Shown here: positions 35,301 through 44,252 of the stretch, one piece after another | Numbering within the stretch: the first letter of the stretch is position 1 | Layout of the letters: the number at the start of each line of letters is the position of its first letter | From: Lichenicola sp964247725 | GTDB taxonomy: Bacteria > Pseudomonadota > Alphaproteobacteria > Acetobacterales > Acetobacteraceae | Length of the DNA: 64,000 nucleotides | Direction: 5' to 3' | Assembly: GCA_964247725.1 (NCBI GenBank) | Contig: CAXTVM010000007.1 | Span: forward strand, 1 to 64,000 | The notes under the pieces: model-generated | What the model was told of the DNA's origin: nothing | What the model saw: the letters and a program-made list of their open reading frames with translations, nothing else | Database searches by the model: none | Made by a program: the position numbers and the translations under genes

Positions 35301-36563
35301 ATGACGACATCCCGCTCCGGCCTGCATCCGCTGCATCGCGCCTGGCAGGCGCTCCCGGCCCGGAGCCGCCGGCTCTGGCTGGCCCGCGCGACCGCGCTGG
35401 CGGCGCCGCGGCCGGACCCGGCGCCGCCGCGGACAGCGGACGGCGTGGTGGTGGGCGGCGAGATCGAGCGGGCGTCCGGACTGGGCGAGGCGGCGCGGAT
35501 CATGGCGCAGGCGCTGGGCCGGCTGGAGGTGGCGCACGCGGCGATCGAGGCGGGCGGCCTCGCGTCGCCTGCTGGCGCGGGCGCCGCGGACGCCGACCGA
35601 TGGCCGGCGCGGGCGCCGCTGGTCCTACACGTGAACGCGCCGGAGATGGCGACGGCGTTGATCAGGCTCGGACGGCGGCGGGTCGCCAACCGGCGCATCG
35701 TCGGCATGTGGTTCTGGGAGCTGCCCGTGGTGCCGGCGAGCTGGCGGCCGGCCGGCCGCCTCGTGCACGAGATCTGGGCGCCGTCGCGCTTCACGGCGGC
35801 GGCGCTGGAGGCGCTGCGGCCGGGCCGGGTGCGGGTGGTGCCGCCGGCGCTGGCGCTGGCGCCGCCGGTGGCGGGGCAGCTCGACCGGCTGTCCTTCGGG
35901 CTGCCCGCGGACGTCGTGGTGGTGCTGACCTCGTTCAGCCTGGCGTCCAGCTTCGAGCGCAAGAACCCGCTGGCCGCCATCGGCGCGTTCCGGCAGGCGT
36001 TCGGGACCAGGCCGGACCGGCTCCTGTTGCTGAAGGTCGGGCATGCCGAGCATTATCCGGGCGATCTGGAGATGCTGCGGCAGGAGATCGCGGGGGCATC
36101 CAACATCCGGCTGGAGACCCGCATGCTGCCGGACGCCGACATGCACGCGCTGACCCGGGCCTGCGACATCGTGCTGTCGCTGCACCGCAGCGAGGGCTTC
36201 GGGCTGGTGCCGGCGCAGGCGATGCTGCTCGGCCGGCCGGTGGTGGCGACGGACTGGTCGGCGACGTCCGAGTTCCTCGATGCCGGCTGCGGCGTTCCGG
36301 TCGGCTACCGGCTGGTGCCGGCGCGCGATCCGCGCGGCGTGTTCGAGGTGCCGGGCGCGGTATGGGCGGAAGCGGATGTCGGCGAGGCCGCACGCGGGCT
36401 GACCCGGCTGGCGGACTCGACGGCGCTCCGGGCCGCGCTGGGTGGGGCTGCCCGCGCGGCGGCGCTGGCGCGATTCGGTCCGGCCGGGCTGGTCGCCGCC
36501 CTGGAGGCGATCGGCGTCGGCGTGACGGCGGCGCGGTTGGCCGAGGCGTCCGCAGGTCTATGA
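35301..36563 (+). CDS. Glycosyltransferase (family 4-like)
   Basis: A 420-residue GT-B fold glycosyltransferase. The C-terminal half contains VLTSFSLASSFERKNPLAAIGAF and LSLHRSEGFGLVPAQAMLLGRPVVATDWSA, the family 1/4 nucleotide-sugar site with the E-x(7)-E motif (Glu at RSEGFG). No signal or membrane anchor is seen. Start is an ATG at 35301; the upstream RBS is weak. The next glycosyltransferase starts on its stop codon (ATGA), so they form a two-gene unit, probably for a surface polysaccharide. Confidence 0.8.
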   Translation: MTTSRSGLHPLHRAWQALPARSRRLWLARATALAAPRPDPAPPRTADGVVVGGEIERASGLGEAARIMAQALGRLEVAHAAIEAGGLASPAGAGAADADRWPARAPLVLHVNAPEMATALIRLGRRRVANRRIVGMWFWELPVVPASWRPAGRLVHEIWAPSRFTAAALEALRPGRVRVVPPALALAPPVAGQLDRLSFGLPADVVVVLTSFSLASSFERKNPLAAIGAFRQAFGTRPDRLLLLKVGHAEHYPGDLEMLRQEIAGASNIRLETRMLPDADMHALTRACDIVLSLHRSEGFGLVPAQAMLLGRPVVATDWSATSEFLDAGCGVPVGYRLVPARDPRGVFEVPGAVWAEADVGEAARGLTRLADSTALRAALGGAARAAALARFGPAGLVAALEAIGVGVTAARLAEASAGL

Positions 36564-37732
36564 GGGCGATGCCGGATCGGCCGCTGCGGGTGCTGGTCTG
36601 GCAGTGGGGCCGGCGCGGTGCCGGGCCGCGCGTGGCGGTCGAGATGGCGGCTGGCCTGGATGCGCTGCCGGATTGCCGTGTCGCGCTGTCGCTGTCCATT
36701 GCGGCCGAGATCCTGTCGCAGCGGCCGGCGCCGGTGGTGGCGCTGCCGGTGACGACCTACCGCAGCGTTGCCGGCTACCTGGTCCGGCTGCTGGGCGCGC
36801 CGCTGCGGCGAAGGCGGCTGCTGGCGCGGATCCGGACGCTGGCGCCGGACCTCGCGATCTGCGCCATGCCGGGACCGCTCGACCTGGAGATGGCGGTGGC
36901 GCTGCGCCGGCTGGCCGTCCCATTCCTGGTGGTGGTGCACGATGCCGACCGTCATCCGGGCGACGGTTCGGCGATCCAGATGCTGCTGCAGCGGCGGCTG
37001 ATCGCCTGGTCGGACGGTTTGATCGCGCTCACGCGCCACGTTGCCGGCCGGCTGGAGGAGCAGGGTGCGGTCGGACCGCGCGCACTGCTCATGGCAAGCC
37101 TGCCGCCGTTCGTGTTCGGGCCGCCGCCGGCGATGCCGCTGTCGCATGGCGGCCCGCTGCGGCTGCTCTGCTTCGGCCGGCTGCTGGCCTACAAGGGGCT
37201 GGACCTGCTGGCCGAGGCGCTGGCGGAGCCGGCGCTGGGCCGCAGGTTGAACGTGCGGGTGGTCGGGCAGGGGCCGGCGAGCCTGGAACTGGAGCGGCTG
37301 GCGGCGCTGCCCTGGGTGGCGGTCGAGAACCGCTGGGTGCCGGAGGGGGAGATCGCCGCCCTGATCGGCTGGGCCGACGCGGTCGTGCTGCCCTATCGGG
37401 AGGCGAGCCAGAGCGGCGTGGCGGCGGCGGCGATCGCGGCGCAGCGCTGGGTGGTGGCGACGCGGGTCGGCGGGCTGGTCGAGCAGTTCGAGAGCGAGCC
37501 GATGGCGATTCTGTGCCGGCCGGAGGTGCCGGAGCTGCGGCAGGCGCTGCGCCGCCTGCTGGTCGATCCGCCGGTCGTTGCGGCGCGCGCGCCGGAGCTG
37601 CGGCTGGCGTGGCAGCGTGTCGCCGCCGGCTTGCTGCAGCAGATCCGTCGGCAGGTCCTGCGGCAACCGGTCGCGGCGGCGCAGCCGGCCCGCGGCGAGC
37701 CGGAAGCCCTGGACCGGGTGACGGTGCTGTGA
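36560..37732 (+). CDS. Glycosyltransferase (family 4-like)
   Basis: A 390-residue GT-B glycosyltransferase. The acceptor domain begins LRVLVWQWGRRGAGPRVAVEMA and the donor domain carries LLCFGRLLAYKGLDLLAEAL (about 195-214) and VVLPYREASQSGVAAAAIA (about 280-298). ATG overlaps the stop of the upstream gene by four bases. The acceptor and donor sugars are unknown. It ends about 110 bases before the convergent helicase gene, across a hairpin and repeat. Confidence 0.78.
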   Translation: MRAMPDRPLRVLVWQWGRRGAGPRVAVEMAAGLDALPDCRVALSLSIAAEILSQRPAPVVALPVTTYRSVAGYLVRLLGAPLRRRRLLARIRTLAPDLAICAMPGPLDLEMAVALRRLAVPFLVVVHDADRHPGDGSAIQMLLQRRLIAWSDGLIALTRHVAGRLEEQGAVGPRALLMASLPPFVFGPPPAMPLSHGGPLRLLCFGRLLAYKGLDLLAEALAEPALGRRLNVRVVGQGPASLELERLAALPWVAVENRWVPEGEIAALIGWADAVVLPYREASQSGVAAAAIAAQRWVVATRVGGLVEQFESEPMAILCRPEVPELRQALRRLLVDPPVVAARAPELRLAWQRVAAGLLQQIRRQVLRQPVAAAQPARGEPEALDRVTVL

Positions 37733-37743
37733 AGCGGGACCTG

Positions 37744-37781
37744 GAGCATGATCCGACCGCATAGGCTCACGGATCATGCTC
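37744..37781 (+). terminator. Hairpin terminator / alphaproteobacterial GAGCATGATCC repeat
   Basis: A perfect 12-bp inverted repeat, GAGCATGATCCG (37744-37755) and CGGATCATGCTC (37770-37781), is followed by a T-rich run (TAGCTTGTTGTTTT). It lies 12 bases after the glycosyltransferase stop and would terminate that transcript. The GAGCATGATCC core is a recurring intergenic element in alphaproteobacteria. A weaker dyad, ATCCGA/TCGGAT, lies about 30 bases further on, before the convergent helicase gene. Confidence 0.75.
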
Positions 37782-37844
37782 TAGCTTGTTGTTTTCAAGA
37801 GCATCTTTATCCGACCGAGCCAGTCCGTTCGATCGGATGACGCT

Positions 37845-39005
37845 CTAGCGGCCCGGAGCTGCGGCACCGGCAGCATCGTAGACCCTGAGTCGGCTGCCGA
37901 CGAGCTTCTCGATCGCCCGCAGCTGCTGCCGTTCGGCCCCGGCGCACAGGCTGATGGCGATGCCGCGGGCGCCGGCGCGGGCGGTGCGCCCGACCCGGTG
38001 GACATAGGCCTCCGGGGTGTCCGGCAGGTCGTAGTTCACGACGTGGCTGAGGCCGTCGATGTCGATGCCGCGCGCGGCGACGTCGGTAGCGACCAGGACC
38101 GGCAGCCGGCCGTCACGGAACCGGGTCAGGGTGCGGTCGCGGGCCGGCTGGCTCTTGTCGCCGTGGATCGCGGCGGCGCGGATGCCCGCCTCGTCGAGTG
38201 CTGCGACCAGCCCGTCGGCGGTCTCCCGGGTCCGGGTGAAGACCAGTGCCCGCCGCATGCGGCCGCGCCTGATGAGCTCGATCAGCAGCGGGCGCTTCTG
38301 GCGCGGCTCGGCGAAGATCACGCGCTGGTCGATGCGCTCGGCGGCGGCTTGCTCCGGCGTCGCGCTGATCAGCGTTGGCCGATGCAGCAGCTCGCGCGCC
38401 AGTGCGGCGATCGGCGGCGGCATAGTGGCGGAGAACAGCAGGGTCTGGCGGATCCGCGGCAGCGTCGCCGCGATCCGGCGCACCTCGGCGGCGAAGCCGA
38501 GGTCGAGCATGTGGTCGGCCTCGTCCAGCACCAGGATCGAGACGGCGTCGAGGTGGACCGCGCCGTCGGCGGCGAGGTCGAGCAGGCGTCCCGGCGTGGC
38601 GACCAGCAGGTCGACGCCGGCGGTCAGCGTCCGGGCCTGCCCCGCCTTGGGCAGGCCGCCGACCACCGCGGCGATGCGCAGCGCGGTGCCGCCGGCATAG
38701 GTGCGGGCAGCCTCGGCAATCTGGGTGGCCAGCTCGCGGGTGGGTGCCAGCACGAGGGCGCGGCAGGCCTGACGGGAGCCGGTCCGCGGCGGGGCCGCCG
38801 GAAGGTCGGCCAGCAGCCGATGCAGGATCGGCAGCGCGAACGCGCCGGTCTTGCCGGTGCCGGTCTGGGCGATGCCCTGGACGTCGCGGCCGGCGAGGAT
38901 CGGCGGGATGGCGGCCAGCTGGATCTCGGTCGGGACCCGATGGCCGAGCCGGTCGAGGGTTTCGAGCAGCGGTCCGGCCAAGCCGAAGGAGCGGAAATCG
39001 GTCAT
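37845..39005 (-). CDS. rhlE: DEAD-box ATP-dependent RNA helicase (RhlE type)
   Basis: A 386-residue DEAD-box helicase: Q-motif region FRSFGL, Walker A AQTGTGKT (46-53), PTRELA (88-93), DEAD (161-164), SAT (192-194), ARGID and HRVGRTAR near the end. It lacks the long Arg/Gly-rich tail of many RhlE proteins, so it is a minimal core. It remodels RNA, probably during ribosome assembly or decay. ATG at 39005; an upstream ATG (39059) would add non-conserved residues. The RhlE assignment among DEAD-box proteins is approximate. Confidence 0.83.
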   Translation of the reverse strand: MTDFRSFGLAGPLLETLDRLGHRVPTEIQLAAIPPILAGRDVQGIAQTGTGKTGAFALPILHRLLADLPAAPPRTGSRQACRALVLAPTRELATQIAEAARTYAGGTALRIAAVVGGLPKAGQARTLTAGVDLLVATPGRLLDLAADGAVHLDAVSILVLDEADHMLDLGFAAEVRRIAATLPRIRQTLLFSATMPPPIAALARELLHRPTLISATPEQAAAERIDQRVIFAEPRQKRPLLIELIRRGRMRRALVFTRTRETADGLVAALDEAGIRAAAIHGDKSQPARDRTLTRFRDGRLPVLVATDVAARGIDIDGLSHVVNYDLPDTPEAYVHRVGRTARAGARGIAISLCAGAERQQLRAIEKLVGSRLRVYDAAGAAAPGR

Positions 39006-39163
39006 CTTCTGGTATCCGTCAGGCGGTTGACGGGTCCGCGGCCAAGCTCTGGAGACCACGGCGTCTCGTTGTCAAGCTGGTGCCGCGCCGAGGCCGGCAG
39101 GGCGGGCAAGGGCGCGCCAAGGCGGTGATTGACGGCGGGCTGTGGTGCTCGCACAAGCCCGTC

Positions 39164-40105
39164 ATGTGTGATCCCGAGTCCGCCATCATCCTGAGCGAAG
39201 GCTACGCCGGCCTCGAGGCGCAGGCGGTCGGGTTGGCGGAGCGGGCCGGGCTGGTCCCGGTGAAGCGGGTGATCCGGGCCCGGCGGCCGTGGACGTGGAT
39301 GCCGGCGCGGCTGTGGCCGGCGCCGTTGCTGGCGGTCGGCGGGGTGGCCGACCTGCCGCCCGGGCTGGTGCTGAGCGTCGGCGGCACCGGCGGCGCGGTC
39401 GGTGCCGCGGTGCGCGCGGGCGGGCGGCGGGTGGTGCAGATCCAGAACCCGCGGCTGCGGCTAGACCGGTTCGACCTGGTGGTGGTGAACCGGCACGACG
39501 AGATCCGTGGTCCGAACGTGCTGGTGGCGCTGACCGCGCTGCACGCGGTGACGCCGGCGGTGCTGGAGCAGGCCCGGCACCGCTGGCAGCCGGTGTTCGC
39601 GGGGCTGCCGAGGCCGCTAGTCGCGGTGCTGGTCGGCGGCTCGAACGGCCGGTTCCGGCTCGGGCCGGCGGAGGCGGCGCGGCTCGCGGGCCGGATCGCG
39701 GGAATGATGCGGGCCGATCGCGCCGGGGTGGCGCTGACGCCGTCGCGCCGTACCGGGGCGGCGGTGCAGGCGGTGCTGGAGCGGGAGCTGCGGCCGCTCG
39801 GGGCCTGGATCTGGGACATGCGGGGCGACAATCCCTATCTCGGCATGCTCGCCTGCGCCGATGCGGTGGTGGTGACGATGGACAGCGTGTCGATGGTGTC
39901 GGAGGCGGTGGCGACGGCGGTGCCGGTGATGGTGGCGACGCTGCCGGGACGGTCGCGGCGGATCGGGCTGTTCCTCCGCGCTCTGGTTGACGCGGGCCGC
40001 GTTCGGACCTTCAACGGCAGGCTCGAGGACTGGGCGACGGCGCCGCTCGACGACACGACGGCGGTGGCCGAGGAGATGGGCCGCAGGCTCGGGCTTGGGC
40101 TGTAG
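39164..40105 (+). CDS. ELM1/GtrOC1-like family protein (possible glycosyltransferase)
   Basis: A 313-residue protein resembling the ELM1-like family named after plant mitochondrial ELM1. It begins IILSEGYAGLEAQAVGLAE (like the family's TDGKAGDENQ), contains QIQNPRLRLDRFDLVVVNRHDE and ends with a MVSEAVATAVPVMVATLPG block reminiscent of nucleotide-sugar sites in GT-B enzymes. The bacterial members have no proven function but often lie beside glycosyltransferase genes, as here. It precedes the 631-residue protein by 37 bases on the same strand. Confidence 0.72.
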   Translation: MCDPESAIILSEGYAGLEAQAVGLAERAGLVPVKRVIRARRPWTWMPARLWPAPLLAVGGVADLPPGLVLSVGGTGGAVGAAVRAGGRRVVQIQNPRLRLDRFDLVVVNRHDEIRGPNVLVALTALHAVTPAVLEQARHRWQPVFAGLPRPLVAVLVGGSNGRFRLGPAEAARLAGRIAGMMRADRAGVALTPSRRTGAAVQAVLERELRPLGAWIWDMRGDNPYLGMLACADAVVVTMDSVSMVSEAVATAVPVMVATLPGRSRRIGLFLRALVDAGRVRTFNGRLEDWATAPLDDTTAVAEEMGRRLGLGL

Positions 40106-40142
40106 GCATCGGGCGGCGGCACCCGGAGTGGAAAATCAGACC

Positions 40143-42038
40143 ATGCTGGAGATCCAGACCTACGACGCGCAGAAGGGCGGCAACGTTCTCTACAAGGCGC
40201 TGGCGCACCCGCTGGCGGCGGAGGCCCTGTCGCGGCTGGGCGGGACGCTGCGGCGGCAGGGCACGCTCGCGGTGTTCGACCCGGTCGGCGCGGCATCGAT
40301 GCTGTTCGCGTTGCACGCGGACCTGCCGCCGGTCATGGACCTCTTCGTGCAGGATGTCGGGCTGGTCGGCCAGCCCGTGCTGGGGGTTCCGGCGCGCGGC
40401 CTGCCGGAGCTGGCGGAGTGTGCCGCCGCCACCCTGCTGGTGGCCGCGTTCGACGCCGAGCGCATCGCGGCCCGGATCGCGCACCTGCTGCCGCGGGACA
40501 TGCGCGTCGTCACTCTGGACGAGGCGAGGCTTCCCGCCCGGATGCTGACCGGTACCGGCCCCTACCTGGACCGGCTGAACTTTGCCACCAACTACGCCTT
40601 CTTCCGGGATGCCGACGGGCTGTCCACCCGGCTGGTGACGGCGAACTACTGGGCGGCCTATGGCGCCCGGCAGGTGCGGCTGTGGCTGCGCCTGTTCGAT
40701 GCGTCCGGGGCGCCGCTGGCAACCTGGGAGGAGGACGTCGCGGCGGGAGCGGGCGGCATCGTCGTCGACAGCCGTGCGGTGCGACGGCGGTTCGAGTTGC
40801 CGGAGTTCCGCGGGCAGCTGTTCGTCCACGCCGTCAACGTGGCCGGACACGACGTGGTGAAGTATGCCCTCGATACCTATGACGACGGCGACGGCACCGC
40901 CGGCGGCGACAGCCTCTCGGTGACGCACGACGCCAACGCGTGGCCGTCCGACCGCTACGCCAACCTGCCGGCGCCGCGGCCGGACGAGGCGGTGGTGCTC
41001 TGGCTGCAGAACAGCCACGCGGTCGCGATCCCGGCCGGCGCGGTCAGCCTGGACCGGATGGGGCGCGAGGCGGCGGTGGCGCTGCCGTTCGCGGTGCCGC
41101 CCTACGCCAGCGTGGCGGTGGACGTCTCCTGCTATCTGCCGGGGGTGTCGTGGCCGGCGCAGATCGAGCTGCGGTCGGGGCGGCACGTGGTGCGCCCGCG
41201 CTACGAGGTGACGCGCGGCGGGCGGACGCGGATCGCGCACATGAACGTGGAGCGCGCCGACCTGCGGCCGGATCCCGGGATCCCCCGCCTGCCGGCCTCG
41301 CTGGGGCGCGGCTACCTGCTGCCGTTCCCGGTGCTGCCGCCCGACCGGTTCCGCAGCATCGTGCAGCCGACGCCGATGGCCGAACGGCAGGGCGACCTGC
41401 CGGTGCGTCTCGACGTGTTCGACCGCGGCGGCAACCGGGTCGCGGAACGGTTCCTGGGACGCCTGCCGCGCGACCACGACCTCGCCGTGGACCTGGAGGA
41501 GCTGGGCGCGCCGGAGGGCCATGCCGAGCTGGTCTACGATTTCCGGGAGGGCGGGTCGGCGGACGGCTGGCTGCACGCCCTGGTGCGCTACGAGCACCGG
41601 ACCAGCGGGCACGTGGCGGAGACCAGCTTCGGCGCGCACATCTTCAACACGGCGATGACGTACCGGGACGAGCCGCAATCCTATTCCGGGCCGCCGCCGG
41701 GCTTGTCGACGCGGCTGTTCCTGCGGCTGGGCGACCGCACGCGGCGCAGCTTCGCGGCACTGATCTACCCGGCGTCGGCGCCTTGGCACGGCCGGTCGCG
41801 CACGCAGCTTGTGCTGCATGACGGGCAGGGGGAGGTGGTGGCGGAACGGCCGGTCGAGATCGCCTGCTGCGGGTCGATGATGGTCTGGCCGCACGAGCAG
41901 TTCAGCGACGAGCTGCTGGGGCAAGCCGGGGTCCGCGGCTACGTGCTGATCCGTGACACCACGTGCCGGCTGTTCGGCTATCACGGGCTGATGGACGAGC
42001 GCGGCGCGTTCTCGCTCGACCACATGTTCGGGTTCTAA
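40143..42038 (+). CDS. Large hypothetical protein of unknown family
   Basis: A 631-residue protein that I do not recognise. The first 150 residues, starting EIQTYDAQKGGNVLYKAL, look like an alpha/beta domain. The rest (about 170-630) is strand-rich, with motifs such as GRTRIAHMNVERADL, ATSFGAHIFNTAMTYRDEPQSYSG and CCGSMMVWPHEQFSD. No signal peptide or membrane segment is evident. Regular codon usage and the tight link to the ELM1-like gene (37 bases) support a real gene. A role linked to glycan or surface-polymer handling is only a guess from context. It ends 22 bases before the insertion boundary. Confidence 0.6.
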   Translation: MLEIQTYDAQKGGNVLYKALAHPLAAEALSRLGGTLRRQGTLAVFDPVGAASMLFALHADLPPVMDLFVQDVGLVGQPVLGVPARGLPELAECAAATLLVAAFDAERIAARIAHLLPRDMRVVTLDEARLPARMLTGTGPYLDRLNFATNYAFFRDADGLSTRLVTANYWAAYGARQVRLWLRLFDASGAPLATWEEDVAAGAGGIVVDSRAVRRRFELPEFRGQLFVHAVNVAGHDVVKYALDTYDDGDGTAGGDSLSVTHDANAWPSDRYANLPAPRPDEAVVLWLQNSHAVAIPAGAVSLDRMGREAAVALPFAVPPYASVAVDVSCYLPGVSWPAQIELRSGRHVVRPRYEVTRGGRTRIAHMNVERADLRPDPGIPRLPASLGRGYLLPFPVLPPDRFRSIVQPTPMAERQGDLPVRLDVFDRGGNRVAERFLGRLPRDHDLAVDLEELGAPEGHAELVYDFREGGSADGWLHALVRYEHRTSGHVAETSFGAHIFNTAMTYRDEPQSYSGPPPGLSTRLFLRLGDRTRRSFAALIYPASAPWHGRSRTQLVLHDGQGEVVAERPVEIACCGSMMVWPHEQFSDELLGQAGVRGYVLIRDTTCRLFGYHGLMDERGAFSLDHMFGF

Positions 42039-42060
42039 GGCTCGGGATTTACCGGATCTC

Positions 42061-42114
42061 GGATGGTGGGCGCGACAGGGATTGAACCTGTGACCCCCGC
42101 CGTGTGAAGGCGAT
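42061..42114 (-). repeat. 54-bp duplicated tRNA-Val 3' part (distal attachment-like repeat)
   Basis: Identical over all 54 bases to 43906-43959, which covers the 3' part of the tRNA-Val gene (T arm, anticodon arm and acceptor 3' strand). The flanking bases differ (c before here, t before the other copy; aa after here, gc after the other copy), giving exact boundaries. The two copies enclose 1.79 kb. This is the signature of site-specific integration at a tRNA 3' end, with the distal copy marking the far edge of the inserted DNA. It is not itself a functional tRNA. Confidence 0.9.
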
Positions 42115-42142
42115 AAGCAGGCATGAAGTCGACTTAAAAGAT

Positions 42143-42403
42143 AAGGATCGTTGTACCCACCGGACAAGCGTCTACATGAACAACCGGCTCGAGCAGGACC
42201 ACCGCGGCATCAAGGGCAGGATCCGGTGTATGCGCGGTTTCGAGAGCCACGACGCGGCCCACCGCTTTTATCGAAAGCACGGCGAACTCCGCAACCTCCT
42301 TCGCCATCGCCGCCGTCACAACCAGATTGTCTCCGCTTTCCTCCGCCGCTTCCGCTTCGCAAGAGGCGCCCGCGTTGCGCTTGGGATCACGCAGAACGCA
42401 TAG
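42143..42403 (+). pseudogene. C-terminal remnant of an IS6-like transposase
   Basis: The encoded peptide contains YMNNRLEQDHRGIKGRIRCM, the conserved segment around the third catalytic acidic residue (Glu) of IS6-family DDE transposases, followed by GFESHDAAHRFYRKHGELRNL. Only the last quarter of the usual 230-240 residue enzyme remains; the first two catalytic Asp residues and the ends of an insertion sequence are missing. It starts just inside the 54-bp repeat and cannot be active. Confidence 0.75.
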
Positions 42404-42483
42404 CCCAGCAAGCTCCTGTGAAGAAGCTTCGGGAAGCTGGCGCAAGGGCTGACAGATCCGTATGAACTGCTCGGTGTCGAAGG

Positions 42484-43764
42484 TTAAGCGACGGTACGGC
42501 ACAGGGGCTGGCGGGCGCCGTAGGTCAGGCAGCGCCACGCCCACTCCAGCGGCCCGAACCGATAGCGTCGTAGCCACCAGACGCTCCAAGCAACCTGCAC
42601 GCCGGTGATGCCCAGGGCAAACAGCAGGTCAGCGCCGGTACCCGCCCAGCGGATCGCACCTATGCCGTAGCCGTCGATCAGGACCATGAAGAACAGGCTC
42701 TGGGTGACGTAGTTGGTCAGCGCCATGCGGCCGAAGGCGGCCAGCCCGCCCAGTCGCCTGTGCATCCGCGGATCAAATCCGAGCAACACCAGGCCCGCCG
42801 CATAGCCGGCAGCCAGAACGGGACGCGACAGCGCGTCGACCGTTTCGATCCAGGGACCCTCAGCCAAACCCCGTGCAAGCAGTTGCAGGGTCGGTGCGAC
42901 CGCGGCTAGAACCAGACCCAGCGGAAGCGCCAACGCGGTTGCCCGCACGAAAACGCGGCGATGGCCGGCAACGTCCTGCAACCATCCCTTTCGAAACAGC
43001 CAAGCCCCGATCATGAATTGCCCGATCAGGGATGACAGCAGGGAGATGACATGTGGCGACAGCTGGAAGGTTCTGACGAACAAGCCCGAGGCGTGTATCT
43101 GCTGCAGATAGTCGCCCTCGGAGAGGCTTCTCCACAAGGACGCTTTGAGCATCGGCATCATCGTCATGTCAAAGCGATCGATGTCGACATGCAGCACATG
43201 GGCTTCCACGAGGCTTCCCAACGAGGAACCGAACACCGTCAAGACCATGCCGAGCCAGAACAAGAGCGCGTTGGGCCATTTCCTGGTCAACAGGAGCACC
43301 AGCCCCACGATCGCATATGTATGCAGGATGTCGCCGAAGAACAGGAAGTACAGGTGCAGGAGACCGATGCCGAACAGCGCCGCCAAACGTCGCAGGTAGA
43401 GCGTTCTACCGGCCGCACCACCCCGGAGCGCCCGATCGACGAAGATCGCGTAGCCGAACCCGAACAGAACCCCGAACAGGAACTGCGCCTTGCTCAGCAT
43501 CAACCACTGGGACGCGAACCCGATCAGCCGATCGAGGGGAAACGTCGGGAAGGCGCGGCTGATTTTCGCCGGCACGATGTGGATGTAGGTCTCGTAGATG
43601 TTCATCCAGACGACGCCGAATAGGGCGAAGCCGCGGATGACGTCGATGTCGCGGATGCGCGACGCGTCGTCGACCGGGACGGCCGCACCTGTCAGCGATA
43701 GATCTATGATACTGGTTTCCAGGGTATTCCGCATGGGGACAAATGGTGTCGAAGTGTCCGCCAA
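42484..43764 (-). CDS. DUF418-family membrane protein (YeiB-like)
   Basis: A protein of 426 residues with about ten membrane segments. RIRDIDVIRGFALFGVVWMNI near the N-terminus and ALTNYVTQSLFFMVLIDG in the C-terminal DUF418 region are hallmarks of the YeiB-like family, whose function is unknown. The frame starts at a TTG (43764) with GGGAG seven bases upstream; an ATG at 43734 lacks a clear ribosome site. It is the only apparently intact gene of the tRNA-bounded insertion. Confidence 0.75.
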   Translation of the reverse strand: MADTSTPFVPMRNTLETSIIDLSLTGAAVPVDDASRIRDIDVIRGFALFGVVWMNIYETYIHIVPAKISRAFPTFPLDRLIGFASQWLMLSKAQFLFGVLFGFGYAIFVDRALRGGAAGRTLYLRRLAALFGIGLLHLYFLFFGDILHTYAIVGLVLLLTRKWPNALLFWLGMVLTVFGSSLGSLVEAHVLHVDIDRFDMTMMPMLKASLWRSLSEGDYLQQIHASGLFVRTFQLSPHVISLLSSLIGQFMIGAWLFRKGWLQDVAGHRRVFVRATALALPLGLVLAAVAPTLQLLARGLAEGPWIETVDALSRPVLAAGYAAGLVLLGFDPRMHRRLGGLAAFGRMALTNYVTQSLFFMVLIDGYGIGAIRWAGTGADLLFALGITGVQVAWSVWWLRRYRFGPLEWAWRCLTYGARQPLCRTVA

Positions 43765-43908
43765 AGGTAGTCTCCCAATTTGACGCGGCTAGAATAGTCC
43801 GTGTCCGCTCGGGGCGACAATCTTAGCAAAGTCGATCATCCTGGAGCGGACGCTGAGGATGCTCTGGATAATGGATCGAGCCAAGACATTGTCTTTATTG
43901 GTTTTGGA

Positions 43909-43983
43909 TGGTGGGCGCGACAGGGATTGAACCTGTGACCCCCGCCGTGTGAAGGCGATGCTCTACCGCTGAGCTACGCGCCC
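43909..43983 (-). tRNA. tRNA-Val (anticodon CAC)
   Basis: The minus strand folds as a cloverleaf: acceptor stem GGGCGCG/CGCGCCC, D arm GCTC-AGCGGTA-GAGC, anticodon arm TCGCC-TTCACAC-GGCGG with CAC as anticodon, variable GGGTC and T arm ACAGG-TTCAATC-CCTGT. CCA is encoded (43909-43911). Codon read is GTG. The 3' part is duplicated at 42061-42114, so this gene was an integration target whose sequence was restored by the insert. Confidence 0.95.
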
Positions 43984-44051
43984 ATCCTTTGCAACCCGGT
44001 GCTTCTATGGCGTTTCGTGACCGGCGGCAAGGGCTTGGCGGCGGCAAGAGG

Positions 44052-44204
44052 GAAGGTCAGGGGCTTCGCCCCTGGACCCCACTGGGGCCGCGGGCCCCAG
44101 GCCCCGATTCGTTAAGGTGGTACCTCCACGCACGGATGATCTTCTTAACGATCGGGGTTCGGGGCCTACGGCCCCAACGGGTCCAGGGCAGAGCCCTGGC
44201 CTTC
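44052..44204. repeat. 153-bp GC-rich intergenic repeat, copy 2
   Basis: This is the full-length partner of 27109-27261, with the same order of blocks: CCCTGGACCCCACTGGGGCC, CCCCGATTCGTTAAGG, a central segment of about 30 bases, TTAACGATCGGGGTTCGGGGCC, GGGTCCAGGGC and GGCCTTC. TTAA-flanked, near-inverted arms suggest a folded single-stranded form. It lies between the tRNA gene and a gene remnant, and it does not encode anything apparent. Confidence 0.82.
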
Positions 44205-44252
44205 TTCAGTTGACGGCGGCGACAACCTGGCGAAGCCCCCGAGGCTGCAGCC

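Noticed and set aside
33380..37732. A single open frame of 1450 codons on the plus strand.
   Set aside because: Only its last part (36560-37732) looks like protein; the rest is a high-GC shadow of the minus-strand genes argE and the aspartoacylase-like gene, and of the first glycosyltransferase in another frame.
42115..42410. A complete IS element.
   Set aside because: Only the last part of the transposase remains and no terminal inverted repeats were found.
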